A stretch of DNA of 64,000 nucleotides from Muscardinus avellanarius (GCA_963383645.1 OY726557.1:123120723-123184722); one strand, 5' to 3'; positions 45,701 to 56,727 are shown, counted from the first letter of the stretch. Notes: a model not told the origin generated them from the letters alone. A program made the numbers and translations.

Positions 45701-45890
45701 GCGGGACTCCACGGTGGCGGTGATCGTGGGAGCCTCTGTGGGGGGCTTCCTGGCTGTGGTCATCTTGGTGCTGATGGTGGTCAAGTGTGTGAGGAGGAAA
45801 AAAGAGCAGAAGCTCAGCACGGACGACCTGAAGACCGAGGAGGAGGGCAAGACGGACGGCGAGGGCCACGCGGACGAGGGCGCCAAGTAG
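36210..45890 (+). CDS. SCN2B: SCN2B, sodium channel beta-2 subunit, four coding exons
   Basis: Joined exons 36210-36279, 43442-43608, 43854-44064 and 45691-45890 total 648 nt, giving exactly 215 residues, the usual length of mammalian beta-2. Layout: signal peptide (~1-29); one V-type Ig domain (Cys50-Cys127, extra pair Cys72/Cys75); membrane span (~157-180); basic-then-acidic tail ending DEGAK. Cys55, the residue known to link beta-2 covalently to the sodium channel alpha subunit, is present in NSCYTV. Sequons lie at Asn42, Asn66 and Asn74. Beta-2 raises surface density and alters gating of Nav channels in neurons and heart, and also acts as an adhesion molecule and as a BACE1/gamma-secretase substrate. 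All introns are GT-AG with phases 1, 0, 1. Near-identity to the human sequence along the whole length makes the call firm. No breaks were seen. Confidence 0.98.
36694..36998. repeat. (GGGA)n/(GA)n microsatellites in SCN2B intron 1
   Basis: GGGA then GA run (36694-36786) and a second GA-rich run (36918-36998), starting about 415 bp after exon 1. Confidence 0.95.
37000..41314. other. SCN2B intron 1, middle part
   Basis: Mostly single-copy sequence without SINE dimers. MIR-like stretches appear at about 37560-37790 and 38430-38800 (ATTGAGCACCTACTGTGTAC, then CAGATGAGAAA). No coding exon is supported. Confidence 0.6.
41315..41490 (+). mobile_element. MIR-like ancient SINE
   Basis: CACCATTTGCTGAGCACTTA, ACAGAGGAGACCAAGGCTTA and CACTTGCCCACA follow the MIR layout. 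Confidence 0.65.
42026..42092 (-). mobile_element. ID-like monomer, antisense
   Basis: GCATGGTACTGGGATGGATC to GTACCCCAAGTCCTG, diverged. Confidence 0.6.
42146..42396 (-). mobile_element. Dimeric SINE interrupted by a templated insertion
   Basis: A normal antisense dimer (TTTTGGTACTAGGGATGGAA to CACCACACCCAGCTT), except that its left half is broken by a 56-bp block (42279-42334) copied from 41106-41160. Confidence 0.88.
42279..42334. repeat. 56-bp copy of 41106-41160 inside a SINE
   Basis: Both copies read TGTGCTAG, GACCAGCAGCTCGGTGCAGC, AGAACAG and ATTGGGAG in order, differing by three substitutions and one extra A. The source lies 1.17 kb upstream in the same orientation. Confidence 0.92.
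42530..42720 (+). mobile_element. Old SINE with GAAA-rich linker, sense
   Basis: TCAAGGCAGGAGGATCGCAA left half, an expanded AGAAAGAA linker and a right half GAGGCGTAGCTCAGTGGG. Confidence 0.8.
43442..43608 (+). CDS. SCN2B: SCN2B coding exon 2: first half of Ig domain
   Basis: This exon of 167 nt runs from phase 1 to phase 0 (acceptor GTCTGCAG, donor GTGAGT). It encodes the signal cleavage region, MEVTVP at the mature N-terminus, Cys50, Cys55, the NWTY core tryptophan, and Cys72/Cys75 in ECSNCSEEM. Confidence 0.97.
43854..44064 (+). CDS. SCN2B: SCN2B coding exon 3: second half of Ig domain
   Basis: This exon of 211 nt runs from phase 0 to phase 1 (acceptor GCCCCCAG, donor GTGAGT). It encodes FLQFRMKIINLKLERF, the DVSV strand, the F-strand signature DEGIYNC (Cys127) and HRGHGKIYLQVL. 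The preceding intron is only 245 bp. Confidence 0.97.
44246..44452 (+). mobile_element. Young-subfamily SINE, sense
   Basis: GCCCGGCGTGGTGGTGCACG to AACCCCAGTACCACCACC with an AAAC tail, in SCN2B intron 3. Confidence 0.9.
44457..44668 (+). mobile_element. Young-subfamily SINE, sense
   Basis: AGCTGGGCGTGGTGGCGCAC, CGCGCAGGTTCGAAGCCAGC and a right half ending CAGTACCACCACC. It lies directly after another copy in the same direction. Confidence 0.9.
44731..45007 (+). mobile_element. Dimeric SINE with A-run and (GGAA)n tail
   Basis: SINE 44731-44935, an A-run and a GAAA/GGAA repeat (44951-45007). Confidence 0.88.
45025..45189 (+). mobile_element. Dimeric SINE, sense, 5' cut
   Basis: GGAGGCTGAGACGGGAGGAT, linker, GGGGGAGTGTAGTTCAGTGG and a C/CA tail. 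Confidence 0.8.
45309..45500 (+). mobile_element. Dimeric SINE, sense
   Basis: AGCAGGGCATGGTAGTGTAC to GGGTTCAGTCCCAGTAC, ending about 190 bp before the last SCN2B exon. Confidence 0.82.
45691..45890 (+). CDS. SCN2B: SCN2B coding exon 4: transmembrane segment and tail
   Basis: The acceptor GTCTGCAG leads in phase 1 into EPPERDSTVAVIVGASVGG, the membrane span, the basic KCVRRKKEQK and an acidic tail ending DEGAK, with a TAG stop at 45888-45890. The AVIV/VGG start of the span is the known gamma-secretase region of the family. Confidence 0.97.
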
Positions 45891-48696
45891 CCCGCCTAGC
45901 CTCCCTGCCCGCCTCTTTCCCTCCGCCCTGTACAGTGTGACCCCGCCTGCCCTCTGTCGGTGTGCTTCTCTTGAACAGAACCCTGGGCCGACCTGGGCCC
46001 CCTAACTTCGTACCCCACCCTGCACCAAGAGTGACCCACCTCTCTTCATCTGAGAACCTGCTGTGGCATGGCGTCTGGGATGTGTGGGCCTAGGGAGGGG
46101 AGAGGAGTGGCTCCAGCCTGCCGGTCCCTGTGTGGGGTCTCCAGCAGAGGTGGGCAGAGGCAGAGGAGCCCTGATGCTTGGTCTGGCCTCGCGTCGGTCT
46201 TTGAGCTGACCGGAACAGCCCATAAGCCTGAGGGAGGATGGGCTCCTGTAAGTGGGGGGCATGTTGCAGGGATGAGTGTGCATTTCTGGGGCCCCGAAGG
46301 AAGGCCAGGGCTGAGGAGAGCCTGGGTGCAGCCTAGGCCAGGGAGCTCCACCCTGGCCCCTCCCACATGAGGCTCTTGGCTTGCTGTTGCCTCCCACCCT
46401 GGGGGATGTTGGCGAGGACACCAAAATCTGCTGAGGGATGGAGGGGTGTGGGCTCCATCCTGAGTGGGGCTGGCTGGAGACCCCAGGCGACCTCCCTCAC
46501 TGGCCAAAGTTCAGATCCCAGGAGAGCGGCTCCCTTCAGGGCCTTGGCTTCTCCAGTTGCCCCTTAGGCTTTCCACCTCCTTGGCAAGAGGGAGGGCTGG
46601 CAGGCCTGAGGGCAGGCGAGGAGGCAATGGGGCCTGGAGCCCTGGGTGCAGCCTATACACTTGGAGTCCTCCCTCCTATGTGGGGAGGAAGCTGACTTAT
46701 GGGAGAGACTCTCACCACCATCCACTCACACTGAAGGGGATTGTTTAAGCCTGGAGGGAGGGAGGAAGATGGGGACAGAGGTTGCTGATTCAGAGGCTGA
46801 GGCCTTGGAGGAAGACCTTCAGAGGTCAGCTAACCATGTCCCTCATAGCACAGATGGGTAAACTGAGGCTCCAGGCAACAGAAAGTTCCCTAGCTCCTCA
46901 GTCTCCAGTCGGAATGAAGAGCCATGGTTTTCTTGATGGGAGAGTCTCTGAGGCCTGGTGGGTAGTGGTGGGGCCATGAAGCCCTGGTCCTGTCCCAGGA
47001 GCTCAGGGAGGTAGGTGTCCGGGACAGAAATGAGTGAGGGAAGCAGGGTAGATGGCACCATGACAGTTTCAGGGACCAACCCCTGCCTCTGCCCATCAGA
47101 CGGCCAGTTTGGGGGGAGAGCAACAGCATATGGGAAATCCAGCCTCATTCACTTCAATTCAACGACCATTGACTGAGCATGAGCCCATGCCAGGCACTGT
47201 GCTGAGTGCCACAGACACACTCAAAGCCATATAGAGCTGCCATGTAGGACTGTTGGGCCAGCACTGTAGGGCCAAGATTCATTTTCTGGTGTGTTTATTT
47301 CCCTCTCTGCAGCCATTGTTTCCAGGATTAGGGTTGGGGGAGAAGGCAGGGATTCTAGAATCTGGGCCTTGGGGTTTAAAGGAGGGAGGGTATACCTGGT
47401 GCAGCAGCCAGGCGGGTGAACACTGAGCAGGGCACGGGAACCAGCCTGAGAACTCCTGGGCCAGGCGAGTCCAGCCCTTCTGGAAATTCTAAACTCATCA
47501 GCTCAGTACCTAACTGCCAATCAACACACTGCCAATGGGTGTGGGCATGGAGCAGGTGGTGCCGCCTGCCCTCCAAGCCAGCCAGCTGGGAGCAGAGAGG
47601 TGGGTGGTGGGCACCTGACACCAGCTGAGACTGAGTGAGCGTGGTGGCATACGCTTCTGCAGTTTGCAGATTGTGTGATTCGGTCCCCTCATACATGCCC
47701 TCCGTTTACAGGATGTGAAAATCTGTGCCAATGTTGGGGGAACTTTCTTTTTCCAGGACTTATAACATTTAGGACGATTATTTGCAAGAGTCCCTACATT
47801 CCTTCTAAGAAGTCCAACTCTCCTTTAAGAAGCCCAAGAGTCCTAGGGTCTTTTCCCTCTCTTCTCTGTCTGAGTGCAGCCTGGGGAAAGCCTTGCCTGA
47901 CCAGAGGCCTGGGCCAAGCAGGTGGTGCTGGTTAGGAGTCATGGCTGCCCCAGGTGCTCGACCTCATACACGCATCCTTCTTGAGGTTCTCAGAGCTGCC
48001 TCCCCAAAGGCAGCCAGGTTGGGAGCAAGATGGGGATCTGTGAGTTGAGGTGGGAGATGGGTGAGATGTTTCCGCACCCTTGCTCCACCCTGCTTCCCAG
48101 CCTACGCCAGCACGCAGCTCCCCTTCCTGCAGCAGCTGCTCCAGCCCTGCTTCTGGCTGCACGCTTCCAGGCTGGATTCAGGTCTCTGGCTTTCTCAAGG
48201 ACCCTGCCTCTCCTACTCTCTCAGACCTCCTCCCCCATCTGTCTCCTCCTCCTAATTAAGGACCATAGCAAAGAGAGATGGGCTGGCTAACCCATGGGAT
48301 TTAGCTTATAAGAACAAAGCACAATATTTTAGGGCTGAAATGCCTCGAGGTGCCTTGGAATTGGCTTTGGGAAGAGCTACCTGCCTGTCTAGCTGTGGAC
48401 TCATCACGGCTCTTCCCAGTAGATAGAAAGGAAAAGCTGGTTGGATCCATATTTCTCTCTGTGAGTCTCCACAGGGAGGTGGGCTGGTCAGTATTTACAA
48501 AGTTAGGTTAAGCAATTTGACAGGTGGGAACACTGGCCAGGTTGCAGAAAGACAGTCCCAGGTCATAGGACTGGCTTGGTACTGTTGGGATGAGTATTAA
48601 ATCCAGCCATCTCCTGTCCTGCTTATAAGGATAGACAGCCTGCGTCCCTTGCCGTGCCTCTTGATGTCTTCCTCTACCGAAGCTTGCTGATGCATT

Positions 48697-48704
48697 TGTA
48701 CATA
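48697..48704 (+). promoter_or_regulatory. Pumilio response element in SCN2B 3' UTR
   Basis: TGTACATA matches the PUM1/PUM2 consensus UGUAHAUA on the transcript strand, about 365 nt upstream of the polyA signal and next to an AU-rich run. Repression of sodium channel mRNAs by Pumilio is known in flies and mammals. Its use on SCN2B is inference. Confidence 0.5.
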
Positions 48705-49064
48705 GCTTCTCTGTATAAGTATAGATATATTATATATATATACAAATATAAAACATCTTGCTACATCTACCCCTGAAGTCACACTGCCGGGGGAGGGTGG
48801 CATCGCTTCTCAGTGTTTTGAGTTGATTCACCAAAGTCAAATTATCGAATGTTCTTACTGCCCTTTGTGCACTTGGAGGGGGATGGCCAGCTGCATAAGG
48901 AGTCCTTACGTGTGTCTGGGTTCCACGTGAGGTGTGGTGGTTGGAAGGGGTGGTTAAAAGGGGAGAGATGCTCAAACAGTTCCCTGTGACCCAGCTGCTA
49001 GGATGTATCTGCTGGCCACAGAAAGAGTTTGTTTGCCACTTGATTGCTTGGATCTCTGGGCTAC

Positions 49065-49070
49065 AATAAA
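49065..49070 (+). promoter_or_regulatory. SCN2B: SCN2B polyadenylation signal AATAAA
   Basis: A canonical AATAAA is followed 15-45 nt downstream by a GT-rich stretch (GAATGTGTCTTGAGTGT), the usual downstream element. Cleavage is expected near 49085-49090. Confidence 0.75.
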
Positions 49071-49708
49071 TGCACTGTCTCCTCTGAATGTGTCTTGAGT
49101 GTAGCTTTTCTCAGGGGCACCAAGTGGGATGTGTTGAAGCTTCACCAGGAGCCTAATGAGGACCCCAGATGATCCTTTCCTGGCAAGCCCATCCACACTG
49201 CCAGGTCTGTCATCTGAGGACCTCGATGCTCTTGCCTGGTGAAGGTGAGGTCACCCACTCCACTCTGACAGATGCCTCATCCCTTTACCCCTCAGAACCC
49301 TGGAGGACTCTGCCCATCCTGGGGGCCACCTGGGACAGGGTGGCTGAACAGTCACTCTAGGAGGACTTGTGGTTATCTCTAAGAGAGCCCATTATATGCC
49401 CAGGGACAGATGGGCTACCCTTCCTGCCCCCTGTTTCTCAGCCTGGTCTAACCAGGCAGACAGCTCATGTGCCTGCTCTGGACTCTGAAAAAATAGATGA
49501 CAGCTGGTGGGAGTCTGCTCTCACGTTGATTCAAAGAGGAGTCTGGTGATGGGGCATCAGGCTGCCCCTGACCCTGCTACACGGGTACTGCTCTGCCTAT
49601 TTACATAGCGCTGAGTCAGCGCTACCAAGTGCAGGACCAAAGACAAGTTCTGGCTAGGAGCTCCACTGTCCCAGAACCCCTGGACTTTTCCTCTCTTGCT
49701 CCCTGCAT

Positions 49709-49782
<74 letters not shown>

Positions 49783-49785
49783 ACA
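49709..49785. repeat. (CT)n(CA)n microsatellite
   Basis: CT run 49709-49757, then CA run to 49785. Confidence 0.95.
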
Positions 49786-50289
49786 TCTCTATCTCTCTCA
49801 CTCCTTGCTGAACAAGAAAAAAGAAAAGCTTCAATTTACTGAACAGCAAGGAAGTGCCTACTTTTCTTCTGTCTTCCATTTCTGCTACTGCCTGCCGACC
49901 CAGAGACCCTGGCCAGGAGTTAGAAGTTGGGAGCGCTCCAGGAGGGTCTTGGGATTGGTAGGTGATGCTTGCCCAAGCAAGACGTCAGAAAGGAGATGGC
50001 AGCCTCCCACCAAGTTGCCAGTTTCAACAGACCGGAAGGACCTTGGTTTAGGAGCTGTCTGTGCTCCAGAGTCTGAATTTTTCCAGGGTTGAAATATCAG
50101 GGAAGGAGCTTTCTTCCCAACAGATGGGGAAATGAGGCAAGGGACTTGGATTGAGCAGAGGAGCCTCTGGGGAGCCGGTCTGGGTCTTGCTGGTGGACAC
50201 GAGACCTCGATATTTAGCCAGATCAGTGGCATCTTCTGTATTGGGCTTTACTCCAAGAACTTTTGAAGGACATGGGCTGGGCTTCTGGG

Positions 50290-50358
50290 AGGCTGGATTT
50301 GACCCAGGGTCTCATGCATAATTGGCAAGTGCTCTACCTGAGCTCTACCCCATCCCGG
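50290..50358 (-). mobile_element. ID-type monomer, antisense, diverged
   Basis: GGATTTGACCCAGGGTCTCA, GGCAAGTGCTCTACC and GAGCTCTACCCCATCCC. Confidence 0.6.
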
Positions 50359-50572
50359 TGGTGGTGATGTAGTCTCACTGCCCAGGGAGCTGCCTTAGGG
50401 GGAAGAGCAAACTCCCACCCCAGTGCTCAGAATCAGCCACTTGCTTCCCGTGTCCTCCAGTGGCATGGAGGCGCCCATACAAGAGCACTCCCCATTCCTC
50501 CACTGCCCATAGGTGAGCCACCATGGGACAGGAATCTGAGGGGAAAGGAGTAAAGCAAGAAAGCAGATATTA

Positions 50573-50783
50573 AGCCAGGTGTGGTGGTGTACGCTTGGAA
50601 TCCCAGCATTCGGGAGGCTGTGACAGGAGGACTGTGGTTCACAGACAGCCTCGGCTACTTAGTGAGGCCATTTGCAACTCAGGGAGACCCTGTTTCAAAA
50701 TAAAGAATAAAAAATAGGGCAGAGGGTGTAGCTCAGAGGTCAAATGCCCCTGGGTTCCATCCCCAGACCTGCAAAAAAAAAAA
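50573..50783 (+). mobile_element. Dimeric SINE, sense
   Basis: AGCCAGGTGTGGTGGTGTAC to GGTTCCATCCCCAGACCTGC with an A tail. Confidence 0.88.
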
Positions 50784-50789
50784 AATATT

Positions 50790-53700
50790 CACAACATCAG
50801 AGGATCAGAGGGACGGCCCCCTGGAATACCTGGCTAAGTCTCCTTGTCCCAGTGGAGAAACCAAGGACCCAACCTCTCTCAATGCCACATCAAGCACAAA
50901 CACAGGACCTCGTGGTGGACTTAGGTCTGCTGTTCTTCCCACAGCCCACGTCCAGGCTGGGCTGGCACTCTGCACAACTTGATAAAGTGACTTCACCTGC
51001 CCGGGCTCCTGCCCTGCCCTCCCCATCTGGCCAGGGCTGGTCTGGAAGAGGCACTGCCTTCAGCTTTCAGAAGGGCTCAGTTTTCAAAGCTGAGGTTCAG
51101 AGAAGGAAACTGGCTTGCTGTATTTCCAGTGGGACAAATTCCCCACTAACAAGTGGCAAAGGAGCTAGGAACTGTTTGCCTCCATGGCAGGCCAGTGCTA
51201 GTGTTTGGCCCTGGGGCACTTATTGATCTAGTGGAAGTCAGAGCGGCAAAGAGGGCTGAGTTTCTTGAGGTAATGAGATCCCCATCCCGGAAGGGATTTA
51301 AGCATAGCTGGGGGTGTTGTCAAGAAGTTTCATATATCAGAGCATACTTTTAGATGGCCTTTAGGATGACTGAAGATGGCCCTGGGCCGACCTCACTGTA
51401 GGACTCAGATGACAGACAGCAGCAGGATTAACTCTTGCTTGCCTGAGGTTACTAGGACTTGTGCCTGGCTCTCTGCTGCCATCCTCCCAGGCACCTCTGC
51501 AGCTGTGCACTCCTTCCCCTAACTCTTCTCTATCTATGTTGTCCGTGGCAGGGGTGGGAGGTGCTGGCAAACCCCTATGTGCAGTGAGGAACAGACTGGG
51601 GGCAATGGGGGTGTGAAGCTAAGCACTTCTTTCCAACCCTCAGGCCACTTGCCTGCTCAGCCTACCCTCCAGGCCAACACACCCCTGTCTGTCCAGGCAA
51701 GACTGGACCCAAAAGGGAAAAGTCCTCTCTGCACCCCGGAGCCCCTGCAGTTCCCCTAATCTGTGACATCTCACCCCCCACCTATAGAATGCTGACCTGT
51801 GTGGCCCCCACAGGAGCCAAGCCCCGTCCCACCTTAAAGGGCTTAAATGACAGTTGGCTAGACGAATAGGAAGAGCCACTCTTTTTCCTGCACCTGCTCC
51901 ATGCCTGGCATAGGTCCAGGTGCTCTGCCTATTAGTGGGCCTCATCTTTGGGACAACCTCCCAAACATTCATTCCTCCCTTGTTTTTACGGACAAGGAAT
52001 CTATAGATATAAAAACGGTAACAGGGCTAGGAAATCACAGAGTCCTGTAGTACATCAGGAGAAAGGACAGCGCACAACTTCCTGCAGTCCCGGGACTCAG
52101 GGCTAGGGGTGGGTGACTTGAACCAACGGCAGAATGCCCACAGACTGTGAGGCCTCCCCAGAGGGCCGCTGATGCCCACCCTAGTGGCCAGTCTGCTGAC
52201 CCAGGCTCTGGGCCAATGGCTGCAGCCTCTGCCAGTCACCTTCTCCCTTCTTGGCTTCTTCTCCCTACTGAAAGCCTGTGAATTCTCCTTTTCACCTACT
52301 AGCCAGCTCCTTCCCTGCCCCTGCCCCTCTCCCCAGCCAGAGGCATACTCTGGCTTCCCCAAGTTGCCTTCTACCCCAGGAGGATCCCCACTGCTCCTGT
52401 GCCTTCCTTCAGGTGCCCCTTCTCCCCGGTCCTGTCCCTCCCTGCCCTGCTGCATCTCCTCTCCAGTCCATGTCCTTCCCCTTAGCTCATAAGACCCACT
52501 GACCTCATACTGAAATGTTCGTGGAGACAGATGGGACCGGTCCTGCCTGGTACTCCACACCATTTTCTGCTCTGTCTCAGGTTCCCATCTGGAGGGCAGG
52601 ATCGGGTCTAGGGTTCCAGGAGGACATCTGGCCAAATGACAAAGCATTCAAATGCCTCCTGAGCCCCTGTCCTCCACCAATAAGAGGGCAAGGGGCACGG
52701 TGACCTCAGAGCAAAGAGATGAACACAGCTCCGGGATGCCAGGTACAGTGGCCAAGGCTGTGCACCAGGGAGTTTCAGATCCCACTGCAATGTGGCCCAG
52801 AATAAAGAGATGCCCAGGACTCACCCTGTCTCTGAGCTGCAGCGAGGGAAGTGTGTGCCTGCTCCTGGCAGTGGGCACACGCCCCTCTCCAGTGGGACTG
52901 TCCAGACAGCTCCTCTCTGCTTGGGATACTTCAGCTCCTCCTCCCTCTGCTCTCTCCCTTCCCATGAGCTCATCTGTCTGGGGCTCCCCACCCCCCTTTG
53001 AAAGGATGCTTGGACAGAACCTGGCACAAAACAGCAAAGGAGGAAGGGAGGGATGAGGAGGTGACTACCTACCTGTCTGTGCCCAGAGCCTTAGCGTGTG
53101 GATTAGGTGAAGCAAAACGAAGAGTTCTCCCTGGGAGGAGGGCTCAGAATGTTTCTTTCCTCCAATTCACAGATGCTAGAGCTCTGGGGTTGGGATGGGG
53201 ACAGAGGTGGCCCGTGGGGCTCTTTGCTGGCCTGTTAAACCAAGAGCCTGAGGCTTGGTTTGGTGCCTGCTGCCTGTTAACCCCCTCTGTGCCTGCCAAA
53301 CCTCAGTGGCTTCTGAGTGAGACTGTGGCTAGGGGCCAGTAGGCACTCAGAGTTGGAAGAGGGGGTGCTGAGCGGGTGGGGGCAGAGAACAGATTCAGGT
53401 GTTCTAGGGAGAGGTTTCCAAACAAGGCCCTGGGCAGTGTCTGCCCAGTCCTGACCCAGGTGGTGGAAGGATCTGTGAGCCTTGCAGTCATGTGCCTGCA
53501 GTTCCACTGCCCTGAGTTAGGCCCCCGTTTGCCAGTGGAGGGTAGCTGGGGTAGGCAAGGCACAGAAGTGGCTCTTCTCTGGGTGTTGAGCCAGGCTGGA
53601 GAGAGCCACCATGTGGGGGTACAGGGAGAGTTTCCTGCAGAGCCCATGTCCTCTGGCTCCAAGATCTAAGAGCCTACTCAGCAAGTCAGAGTACTCAGCT

Positions 53701-54060
53701 GCCTGGTTACCTGCAGTGCCCTGACAGGAGCGCTAGGGTTTCTGGGGAAGGAGGCGGGAGAGGAGGTGGCAGGCAAGGGCAATGGGGGAACTGGAGGGGG
53801 AGGAGGCTCCCTGCCAGGCTCCTGAAGCTTAGGAGGGACTCCTCTCAAAATAGCTCTAGAGACCTCAGCTGAGCTCTCTGGTTCACTTCTTCCCTGCACA
53901 GGGGTCTTGGCTGGCTTGCTGGGAACTGACAGGGAAGAGGCCTTCCCTCTTCCTGCCCTACTCACCTGTAGAAGGCGACCTGCTCTGTGAGTAAGCGCCT
54001 TCAGGGTGAAAGCAGCTCAGATACTAGAGGCCAGTGCCTACCCCACAGCCACCCGCCCGT
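50790..54060. other. Intergenic stretch between SCN2B and SCN4B, no gene seen
   Basis: GC-moderate single-copy DNA with almost no SINEs. Several open frames of 100-206 codons occur on both strands, but they overlap each other, lack family signatures and have no linked splice sites I can support. Confidence 0.5.
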
Positions 54061-54068
54061 TCTCTGAC

Positions 54069-54730
54069 CCTGGGTGAGGTGGCTAACACTTGTATTCCCA
54101 GTACTTGGGAGGGCGAGACAGGAGGATCACAGGTTTGAGGCCAGCCTTGGCAACTTAGCAAGGCTCTCAGCAACCTAGTGAGACCCTGTTTCCAAATAAA
54201 AAATAAAATCAGGCTAAGAATATAGCTTGAAGGTAGAATGCCTCTGGGTTCAATCCCAGTAATAAAAATAAATAAATAAGCAAGTAAATAAATAAATTTG
54301 CCAGGCGTGGTGGCGCACGCTTGTAATCCCCGCGCTTGGGAGGCAGAGACAGGAGGATCGCGCAGTTTCGAAGCCAGTCTCGCTGGCTTAAGAGACCCTG
54401 TTTCCAAGTAAAATATAAAATAAGTCTGGGAGAGTAGCCCAGAGGTAGAAGGGTTCCATCCCCAGTACCACTAAAAATTAAAAATAAATAAATAAATAAA
54501 TAAGTTTAAATATAAAATAAAAACCGGGCATGGTGGTGCACACTCGTAATCCCAGCATTTGGGAGGCTGAGACCGAAGGATTGCAGTTCATGGGCAGCCT
54601 CAGCTACTTAGTGAGGCCCTTTGCAACTCAGTGAGACCCCATTTCAAAATAAAGAATAAAATAAAATAGAACTGGGGGTGTAGCTCGAAGGTAGAAGGCC
54701 CCTGAGTTCCATCCCCAGTGCCCCTCCACA
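54069..54730 (+). mobile_element. Three sense SINEs in a row
   Basis: Older copy 54069-54262, young-subfamily copy 54299-54472 (TGTAATCCCCGCGCTTGGGA) and older copy 54524-54730, separated by AAAT-rich tails. Confidence 0.88.
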
Positions 54731-55303
54731 CACAAATAAATATAAAATAAAAACAGCTCAGAGGCTGGAGGCAGAGCCCTGCCCACACTACTGCCCACCC
54801 TATGTTCTCCCCTTCTCTGACCCTCTCCAGAGAACAGGGATCCCCTCTTCTTCTCTGCTCCCTTCAAGCCCCTAAGAGGCAGGGGAGGGGGACCTATGGA
54901 GCAGTCGCCTGGTCTCTTAGAAGAGTGTTGGGCTTCGAGGAGTCCTACCTGAATCCCCAAGGAAACCATCGCCTGCCTTACAGTCCAGTCTCCGTCTCTG
55001 ACAGTCTGAGGATGTGCATTCTCTGGCAACTCCTTGGCTCGGGCCCAATCCTTGGCCGCATCCCCGAAAACTTGCTCATCAAGGCGTCTCTGCGCCAAGC
55101 GGCCCAGACCTGTGTGCATTATACTGACCTCAGGAAGCAGCCTGCTCAGGCCGCAGCGGGGGCCATGTCCCCAGACATCGGCCCTCCCCGAAGGGATTTT
55201 CAGCTGGCGAAGGACACTGTCCATTCCTGTCCCCTGGGGTGAGGGGCCCTTCAGCTGGGCAAAGAGGGTATCAGTCCAGGAGGGCTCCCCAAGAGTTTTC
55301 CAG

Positions 55304-55305
<2 letters not shown>

Positions 55306-55349
<44 letters not shown>
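55306..55349. repeat. (GT)n microsatellite
   Basis: Uninterrupted GT run followed by G6, without a SINE next to it. Confidence 0.95.
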
Positions 55350-55350
<1 letters not shown>

Positions 55351-56727
55351 GGGGGGACTCTGACCTTTGTCACTCTCTCCCCTGGAATCCTCAGGAGGAG
55401 TCTGTAAGCTAGATCAATGTACCAGGTCTCTGGAAATTTTTGAGGAAAGTGCTCTATAAATGTAAGAATCCTCTAACTGCTAATGCATTTCCCAGACACT
55501 TTCTGCCCAGCCACAGAGCCCTCCTGGTGCTCCTTAGAGGCAAGCTTGAGTGTGGAGTGGGGAAACAGAATACTGGGGTAGACTCTAACCCGAGTTTCAC
55601 CAGTAACTTTCCAGGTGACCTTGGGCCATACAGTCTACCTCTCTGGGCATGGGAATTTGTTTCCTAAGGATGCTTCCAACTCTAAGAATCAGTGAACAGC
55701 CGGGAAGGTGGGGGAGAGGGCACGAGGGTTACTGGCCAGGACCTAAAGATATCCCTGGAGCTCCGTCCCCTTCCCCTCCCCCAGGCAAGGCCTTCTCTGT
55801 CCCTTTGACTCACTTCTCTCACCTCAGCCAACTGCTCTGGGAAACACGACCCTGTTGTAAAAATAAAGCAGGCGGGGTGGATGCCTGGCCTGTGACTGTC
55901 GTGTAGGGAAGCAGGGGAGGCCTGCTGACCCGGCCTGGAGACAGGGCCTGCCTGCTCTTTGGGGGCCACAGAGCCCTTTGAGCTCCAATGTGCTGCATGT
56001 TTGCCCTATGCCTGGCACTCTGCTAAGAACTTCTCCAAGCAACAACATCTCCATTTCCCTAGCCAGGTCCACTTCTGACGTCTATGAGGTGTGGGGAAGG
56101 GCACAGTGGAAAAGACACAGAGGTTATAAGCCAGGATAATGGATGGTTAAAGCTTTTCTTTTATCTTCTGACCTTAGCTCATTTTCCTTTTTGTTGGCCT
56201 GGAAGACCAAAGTGAAATGTCTGGACTGTTCTGCTTACTGATTCCTAGAGCCGGAAAGGTCCCAGGATCCCCAACCCCATGCCTTACAGATAAAGAAATG
56301 CAGAGAAGTAGAATGTGTGGCTTAAGGTCACCTGGAAAGCCAGGGTGAGTTTCCAGCAGTATTTGAGCCCTCCCCCCACACCCTCACTCTCTTCTCTGGT
56401 CCTGTAGCAATGGGGGCTGTCTTGAATGTCCGGAGCGCTCTACAGTCATGCAAGTTCCATCCATCGCCCCTGCAAATAACTGCTCCTTTGCCACTTTTGG
56501 GGTTTCTGAGTGCACATTTGCTATGACCCATTTTCAGAGGCTAGACCTGGGGAAGAGGCCTAGTTGGGGCATTTGGGCAGGGAATCCCAGGGTCCTGGAT
56601 CCCTGGGGCCTTCTAGAAGGGGAAGAAGTACATGCCTGCCCCACTGTGTTCCAGTGGATTTATTGTCCAGTGAGAAGGGGCCTGTCTAGAGGAGAGTCAG
56701 GAAGAGGCCCCCTAAAATCAGGGGCTC
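55350..56727. other. Intergenic stretch, no gene seen
   Basis: Single-copy DNA with a possible MIR remnant near 55990-56060. No exon or regulatory call can be supported. Confidence 0.5.

Larger units (their letters stand above)
45891..49088 (+). other. SCN2B: SCN2B 3' UTR (about 3.2 kb)
   Basis: The stretch from the SCN2B stop to an AATAAA at 49065-49070 contains no clear SINE copy, unlike the DNA on both sides. This fits a constrained long 3' UTR, as known for SCN2B. A Pumilio-type element (TGTACATA, 48697-48704) and an AT-rich block (48720-48760) lie near its end. An ATTAAA near 48596 could be an alternative signal. Confidence 0.8.

Noticed and set aside
50744..51226. A 160-codon plus-strand frame
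   Set aside because: It starts inside a SINE and runs into unremarkable intergenic sequence with no domain or splice support.
52027..52647. A 206-codon minus-strand open frame between SCN2B and SCN4B
   Set aside because: Low-complexity composition, no family signature, no supporting splice or promoter context, and overlapping frames on the other strand.
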